A stretch of 17,266 nucleotides of DNA from contig JAAZGQ010000124.1 in the NCBI GenBank assembly GCA_012511135.1, forward strand, positions 1 through 17,266, given 5' to 3'. Numbering within the stretch: the first letter of the stretch is position 1; the number at the start of each line of letters is the position of its first letter. Made by a program: the position numbers and the translations under genes. Of the stretch, positions 13,704 through 17,266 are shown in pieces. The DNA comes from Bacteroidales bacterium. Lineage in GTDB: Bacteria > Bacteroidota > Bacteroidia > Bacteroidales > UBA1402. The notes beneath the pieces were generated by a model. It worked only from the letters and a program-made list of their open reading frames with translations. It was not told where the DNA came from and searched no databases.

Positions 13704-14969
13704 ATGGAATTAAAAAGAGTTGTCGTAACAGGCCTTGGAGCTATTACCCCTTTGGGCAATTCCGTTTCAGATTACTGGGCGGGATTAGTCAACGGAGTAA
13801 GCGGTTCCGGGCCTATTTCACGTTTTGACACCAGGCATTTTAAAACAAAATTTGCCTGCGAGGTAAAAAATTACAATTCCGAAGATTTTTTCGATCGTAA
13901 GGAAATACGCAAATACGATCTTTTTGCCCAATATGCCATAATCGCAGCAAAAGAAGCCATTTCCGATTCTTGCCTGATACCGGAGAAGGAGGATTTAGAT
14001 AGAATCGGGGTAATCTGGGGTGCCGGTATCGGCGGTATTCAGAGTTTTGAGAACGAAGTGGCCGGTTTTGCCACCGGAGACGGGAAACCCAGATTCAGTC
14101 CTTTTTTTGTTCCCCGAATGATTGCCGATCTGTCGGCAGGACATATTTCAATTATGTACGGCTTCAGGGGGCCTAATTATTGTACTGTATCGGCCTGCGC
14201 CTCTTCGAATAATGCTTTCTTTGACGCTTTTAATTACATCCGTTTGGGTAAAGCAAACATTATAGTTTGCGGAGGTTCCGAAGCGGCCATTACTCCATGT
14301 GGAGTGGGCGGTTTCAATGCTATGCGCGCTATCTCTACCCGCAACGACGAATACGCAACAGCCAGCAGGCCTTTCAGCAAAAGCCGCGATGGTTTTGTTC
14401 TGGGCGAGGGCGGTGGTTGTCTGATCTTCGAAGAGCTGGAGCACGCTCTGGCCCGAAACGCTCCCATTTACGCCGAAGTAGCCGGTTGCGGTTTATCGGC
14501 GGATGCTTATCACATCACCGCTCCACATCCGGACGGGCTGGGCGCAATAAAGGTAATGCTAAATACACTGGAGGATGCCAATATGCATCCCGAAGATATT
14601 GATTACATCAATGTTCACGGCACATCCACTCCTTTGGGAGATCTTGCCGAAGTTAAGGCCATCAAGAAGATATTTGGTGAACATGCCTATAAATTAAACG
14701 TCAGCTCCACCAAATCCATGACCGGACACCTATTGGGTGCAGCCGGAGCTATAGAATCCATAGCCTGCGTTAAGGCTATTCAGGAGGGCATAATTCCTCC
14801 AACCATCAATTTTACGGAAGAAGACAAAGATCCCGAAATTGATTACGATATTAATTTTACTTTTGGAAAAGCCTGTAAACGTCAAGTACGTGCGGCTTTG
14901 TCCAACACTTTTGGATTCGGCGGGCACAATGCCAGCATTATTTTCAGGAAGTGGAACAGAGACGATTAA
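13704..14969 (+). CDS. fabF: 3-oxoacyl-[acyl-carrier-protein] synthase II
   Basis: FabF condenses malonyl-ACP with acyl-ACP in chain elongation of fatty acids. The 421-residue protein has the thiolase fold, with nucleophile Cys165 in VSACASS, His305 in HGTSTPLGD, and Lys337 and His342 in STKSMTGHLLGAAGA, so the active site is complete. The C-terminal NTFGFGGHNASIIF is family-typical. The KAS II assignment, rather than FabB, rests on overall similarity and on the pairing with acpP. Its last 19 bases overlap the proposed GTG start of rnc. Confidence 0.96.
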   Translation: MELKRVVVTGLGAITPLGNSVSDYWAGLVNGVSGSGPISRFDTRHFKTKFACEVKNYNSEDFFDRKEIRKYDLFAQYAIIAAKEAISDSCLIPEKEDLDRIGVIWGAGIGGIQSFENEVAGFATGDGKPRFSPFFVPRMIADLSAGHISIMYGFRGPNYCTVSACASSNNAFFDAFNYIRLGKANIIVCGGSEAAITPCGVGGFNAMRAISTRNDEYATASRPFSKSRDGFVLGEGGGCLIFEELEHALARNAPIYAEVAGCGLSADAYHITAPHPDGLGAIKVMLNTLEDANMHPEDIDYINVHGTSTPLGDLAEVKAIKKIFGEHAYKLNVSSTKSMTGHLLGAAGAIESIACVKAIQEGIIPPTINFTEEDKDPEIDYDINFTFGKACKRQVRAALSNTFGFGGHNASIIFRKWNRDD

Positions 14970-15733
14970 TTATTCCGGTTTTTTTCAGTAAGGCTTTTTA
15001 TAAAAAGAAAAACAGGGAATCCTATGCTGTATTTAAAAAGATCCTTGGATATTATCCACGTAATCTGGATTTGTACGAATTGGCATTAAGACACAAATCG
15101 GCTTCGGCCAGAGGACAGGATGGAGTCTTACTCAATAACGAACGTCTTGAATTTCTTGGAGATGCCGTTTTGAATGTCCTGGTGACTGATTTGCTGTTTA
15201 AACATTTTGAATCCCAAGGGGAAGGGTTTTTAACCAACACACGATCAAAAATTGTACAGCGGGAAACCTTGAACAATATAGCCCTGGAATTGGGATTAGA
15301 TAAACTGGTACTCAAGGCCGAACACACATTATCTCCCAGGAAATCTATTTTTGGAAATACGCTCGAAGCTCTAATCGGAGCCATCTATCTGGATAAAGGC
15401 TATCGTCGCTGTAAGCGTTTTCTCGAAAAGAGAATTATTCAGCGCTTCATAGATATTGAGCGTATAGCCAATCAGGAAATCAACTTCAAATCAAAAATTA
15501 TTGAATGGAGTCAGCATGAAAAAATCAAATTGAATTTTGAGCATACAGAATTGCCTGAGAGAATAGAATCCCCGCTCCATTTCGAAGCCCGTCTTTTTTT
15601 AAACGGTATTTTTGTAGCTTGCGGCAAAGGATACACCAAAAAGCAAGCCCAGCAAAAAGCCTCTCAGGAGGCCCTTGCTATTTTAGAAAGTCGTCAGGAC
15701 TTGTATGCAGACATAATGGCTACTGCAACATAG
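14951..15733 (+). CDS. rnc: Ribonuclease III
   Basis: RNase III cleaves double-stranded RNA in rRNA maturation and mRNA processing. The proposed 260-residue protein has the signature NNERLEFLGDAVL with Glu64, Glu67 and Asp71, and the second metal-site block GNTLEALIGAIYLD with Glu139. Asn136 stands where E. coli has Asp. As I recall it, other Bacteroides enzymes have the same change. The C-terminal double-stranded RNA-binding domain runs from about 165 to 245 (HFEARLFLNGIFVACGKGYTKKQAQQKASQEAL). No in-frame ATG precedes the conserved NRESYAVFKKILGYYPRN region, so the start is taken as GTG 14951, inside the end of fabF. A rarer start codon just after the fabF stop is the alternative. Confidence 0.93.
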   Translation: MEQRRLIIPVFFSKAFYKKKNRESYAVFKKILGYYPRNLDLYELALRHKSASARGQDGVLLNNERLEFLGDAVLNVLVTDLLFKHFESQGEGFLTNTRSKIVQRETLNNIALELGLDKLVLKAEHTLSPRKSIFGNTLEALIGAIYLDKGYRRCKRFLEKRIIQRFIDIERIANQEINFKSKIIEWSQHEKIKLNFEHTELPERIESPLHFEARLFLNGIFVACGKGYTKKQAQQKASQEALAILESRQDLYADIMATAT

Positions 15734-15778
15734 CAATTACTTTACAAATAAAATTATTTTTGAAATTTAATTCACGGC

Positions 15779-15809
15779 TTGAATGCTGTGGAAAAATGCA
15801 TTACTTTTG
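15779..15809 (+). promoter_or_regulatory. Promoter of the GH3-like gene
   Basis: TTG at 15779-15781 (-33) and TACTTTTG at 15802-15809 (-7) are 20 bases apart, a full match to the Bacteroidetes pattern, 26 bases before the ATG at 15836. The same TTG is in frame with the gene and could be misread as its start codon. Confidence 0.75.
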
Positions 15810-15835
15810 AAGCTGATATTCAAGCCCCCGGTGCT

Positions 15836-16915
15836 ATGAGTGATTTTTTTACGGATATTGCCCAGTTATCATTCAAAACCAGACTGGAAGAATTGAAAGA
15901 TTACGCCAATGCGTCTTTTGATATTCAGAATGAGCAGCTGTTCAACCTGTTGAACGAGGCTCAGGGCTGCTTTTATGGCAAAAAATACGACTTTAGGAGC
16001 ATTTTTAGTTATCAGGATTTCCGGGAAAGGCTACCTATTCTGCAAAACCCAGATATTCAACCCTATTTGCGCAAAATGACAGCCGGCAAACCTAATATCC
16101 TATGGCCGGGCGTCTGCAAGCATTTTGTAAAGTCTCCACAAAAAGGCAGCAAAAACTCCCATAACAACAAACACCTCTTGCCGGTAAGCGACCAGATGAT
16201 CAGTGAGAATTTTTTTCAGGGCATCAACGATTGCTATGCCCTGTATTTGAAAGATCATTCCGATAGCCGTCTTTTCGCGGCTTTTTCTGTATGGCTGGGG
16301 GTAGACAGCAAAGAGGAATATTTGGGGAATATTTCGGCTGTTTTGCGTAAAAACATGCCTTTTGTTTTGAGTTTACTTACCTTTCCCAACGAACTTCCCG
16401 AAGATCAGGCTGCCAATGAGCAACTGGCGGAGGAAATTCTGAAGAAATGTCAGCAGGACAAAATTTCCAATTTTCAGGGAAGCCCTTCTCTGTTGAAGGC
16501 CTTTTTGGAAAAAGCATTTGCGTTTTTCGGTAAGATGAATATACAAGAAATATGTCCCTCGGCCGAAGTGTTTTTTCACAGGGGAACACCAGGAGTAAAT
16601 CAAATGGAGCAGGGAGTAGAAGGGCTGAATTATCAGGCTTCGTATTGCAGTGCCGAAGGATTTTTTGGCATTCAGGACCAGCCCGGAGAGGCTGCCCTCT
16701 TGTTGATGCTGGACACCAGTGTTTTTTATGAGTTTATTCCTGTCAACAGCTCACTTGAACCTCAAAATGCAGTTCCTTTGGAAGAAGTTGTGTTGGGCAA
16801 AGATTACAGAATGATTATTTCCACCTGCTCGGGATTGTGGAGATATTGCTCCGAAGGCCCGGCTATTCGCTTTGTCTCCGAGAAGCCCTACAAATTCATA
16901 TTATGCAACAACTGA
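15836..16915 (+). CDS. GH3 superfamily-like protein, C-terminally truncated and missing adenylation motifs
   Basis: The 359-residue protein follows the GH3 acyl-adenylating fold in order: YGKKYDF (~47-53), FSYQDFRERLPI (57-68), ILWPGVCKHFVKS (88-100), GSPSLL (215-220), EVFFHRG (244-250), YCSAEGFFGIQDQ (270-282), FYEFIPV (297-303) and GLWRY (333-337). Full GH3 proteins of Bacteroidetes are about 500 residues and continue past PYKF into GRTKxFINAFGEE and a C-terminal domain. This one stops seven residues after PYKF begins. The phosphate-binding SSGTTxxKSK segment is replaced by SPQKGSKNSHNNK (100-112), and the ribose-binding GDT after GLWRY by SEGPA. It is probably inactive as a ligase. There are no stops or frameshifts and the promoter is intact. 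It overlaps cysS by 13 bases. Confidence 0.8.
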   Translation: MSDFFTDIAQLSFKTRLEELKDYANASFDIQNEQLFNLLNEAQGCFYGKKYDFRSIFSYQDFRERLPILQNPDIQPYLRKMTAGKPNILWPGVCKHFVKSPQKGSKNSHNNKHLLPVSDQMISENFFQGINDCYALYLKDHSDSRLFAAFSVWLGVDSKEEYLGNISAVLRKNMPFVLSLLTFPNELPEDQAANEQLAEEILKKCQQDKISNFQGSPSLLKAFLEKAFAFFGKMNIQEICPSAEVFFHRGTPGVNQMEQGVEGLNYQASYCSAEGFFGIQDQPGEAALLLMLDTSVFYEFIPVNSSLEPQNAVPLEEVVLGKDYRMIISTCSGLWRYCSEGPAIRFVSEKPYKFILCNN

Positions 16916-17266
16916 GCATTTATAATACTTTAAGCCGGCAAAAAGAAGTTTTTAAAGCCTTACACGAAGGTAGCGTGGGGCTTTATGTTTGCGGCCCTAC
17001 CGTTTACGGCGATCCTCATCTGGGACATGCCCGTCCGGCGATTACCTTCGATATATTGTTTCGTTATTTGAAACAACTTGGATACAAAGTGCGCTACGTT
17101 CGCAATATCACCGATGTCGGCCACTTAGAAAACGACTCGGACGAGGGGGAAGATAAAATAGCCAAAAAAGCCCGACTGGAAGAGCTTGAGCCTATGGAAG
17201 TGGTTCAGTATTATACCAACCGCTACCACAAAGCCATGGATGCGCTTCGGGTTTTGCCACCTAGTA
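16903..17266 (+). CDS. cysS: Cysteinyl-tRNA synthetase, N-terminal part
   Basis: This enzyme charges tRNA-Cys. The 121 codons visible before the window ends hold the zinc-ligand Cys30 in YVCGPTVYG, the class I HIGH-type motif HLGH at 39-42, and the family blocks RPAITFDILFRYL, VRYVRNITDVGH and DEGEDKIAKKA. The KMSKS loop and the tRNA-binding domain lie beyond the edge. The ATG at 16903 (MQQLSIYNTLSR) fits homologues and lies inside the last 13 bases of the GH3-like gene, so cysS translation is probably coupled to it. No separate promoter is seen. Confidence 0.95.
   Translation, partial: MQQLSIYNTLSRQKEVFKALHEGSVGLYVCGPTVYGDPHLGHARPAITFDILFRYLKQLGYKVRYVRNITDVGHLENDSDEGEDKIAKKARLEELEPMEVVQYYTNRYHKAMDALRVLPPS

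Noticed and set aside
14148..14602. Overlapping open frames on both strands inside fabF
   Set aside because: They give arginine/serine-rich or low-complexity products with no domain, and are shadows of fabF.
15755..15762. TATTTTTG as a second promoter for the GH3-like gene
   Set aside because: It matches the -7 consensus but has no -33 TTG, in an AT-rich gap where such matches are expected. The box at 15802-15809 has both elements.
15836..16915. Calling the GH3-like gene a pseudogene
   Set aside because: The frame is open for 359 codons, with a full promoter and intact structural motifs. Loss of catalytic motifs alone does not show decay.
1..17266. CRISPR arrays, insertion sequences, integrase genes or prophage parts
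   Set aside because: No repeated spacer pattern, no transposase or integrase reading frame, and no terminal inverted repeats were seen. All gaps are short.

Overview
The window looks like ordinary chromosome from a member of the Bacteroidota, most likely order Bacteroidales. The grounds are protein sequence (FrdCAB, DUF4271, HemD, RnpA, PurN, RNase III and CysS all read like Bacteroidales versions) and promoters. Several genes are preceded by the Bacteroidetes -7 box TAnnTTTG, often with TTG 20-21 bases upstream, and Shine-Dalgarno sequences are weak. Nothing suggests a phage, plasmid, transposon or CRISPR array.

Layout. Positions 1-1058 (minus): the start of a THUMP-domain RNA methyltransferase gene and cysE. 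Positions 1145-6284 (plus): an apparent five-gene operon encoding the three-subunit fumarate reductase/succinate dehydrogenase, a DUF4271 membrane protein and HemD, closed by a strong terminator. Positions 6254-7613 (plus): rnpA, yidD and a TatD-family hydrolase. Positions 7603-8286 (minus): an OmpR-type regulator with a degraded receiver. Positions 8490-9791: tyrS, then tRNA-Gln(UUG) and a terminator. Positions 9995-12610: a pspC-padR-pspC operon in which both membrane proteins carry the same N-terminal module. Positions 12663-13241 (minus): purN. Positions 13394-15733: acpP, fabF and rnc. Positions 15836-16915: a shortened GH3-like protein that has lost its ATP-binding motifs. Positions 16903-17266: the start of cysS.

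How the genes work together. The respiratory operon joins a haem- and flavin-dependent electron-transfer complex with a gene for tetrapyrrole synthesis. The acpP/fabF pair supplies the carrier and a condensing enzyme of fatty-acid synthesis. The pspC-padR-pspC operon looks like a self-regulated envelope-sensing unit, because a 10-bp inverted repeat with a 5-base loop holds the promoter's -33 element in its loop.

The points most worth a second look are: the catalytically degraded GH3 protein with an intact promoter; the rnpA promoter lying inside the loop of the hemD terminator; the PadR operator over the -33 element and the paired N-terminal domains; the degenerate receiver regulator whose terminator lies inside tatD; and several TTG codons that are promoter elements rather than starts. 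No wholly new system is evident. Most of the window is housekeeping.
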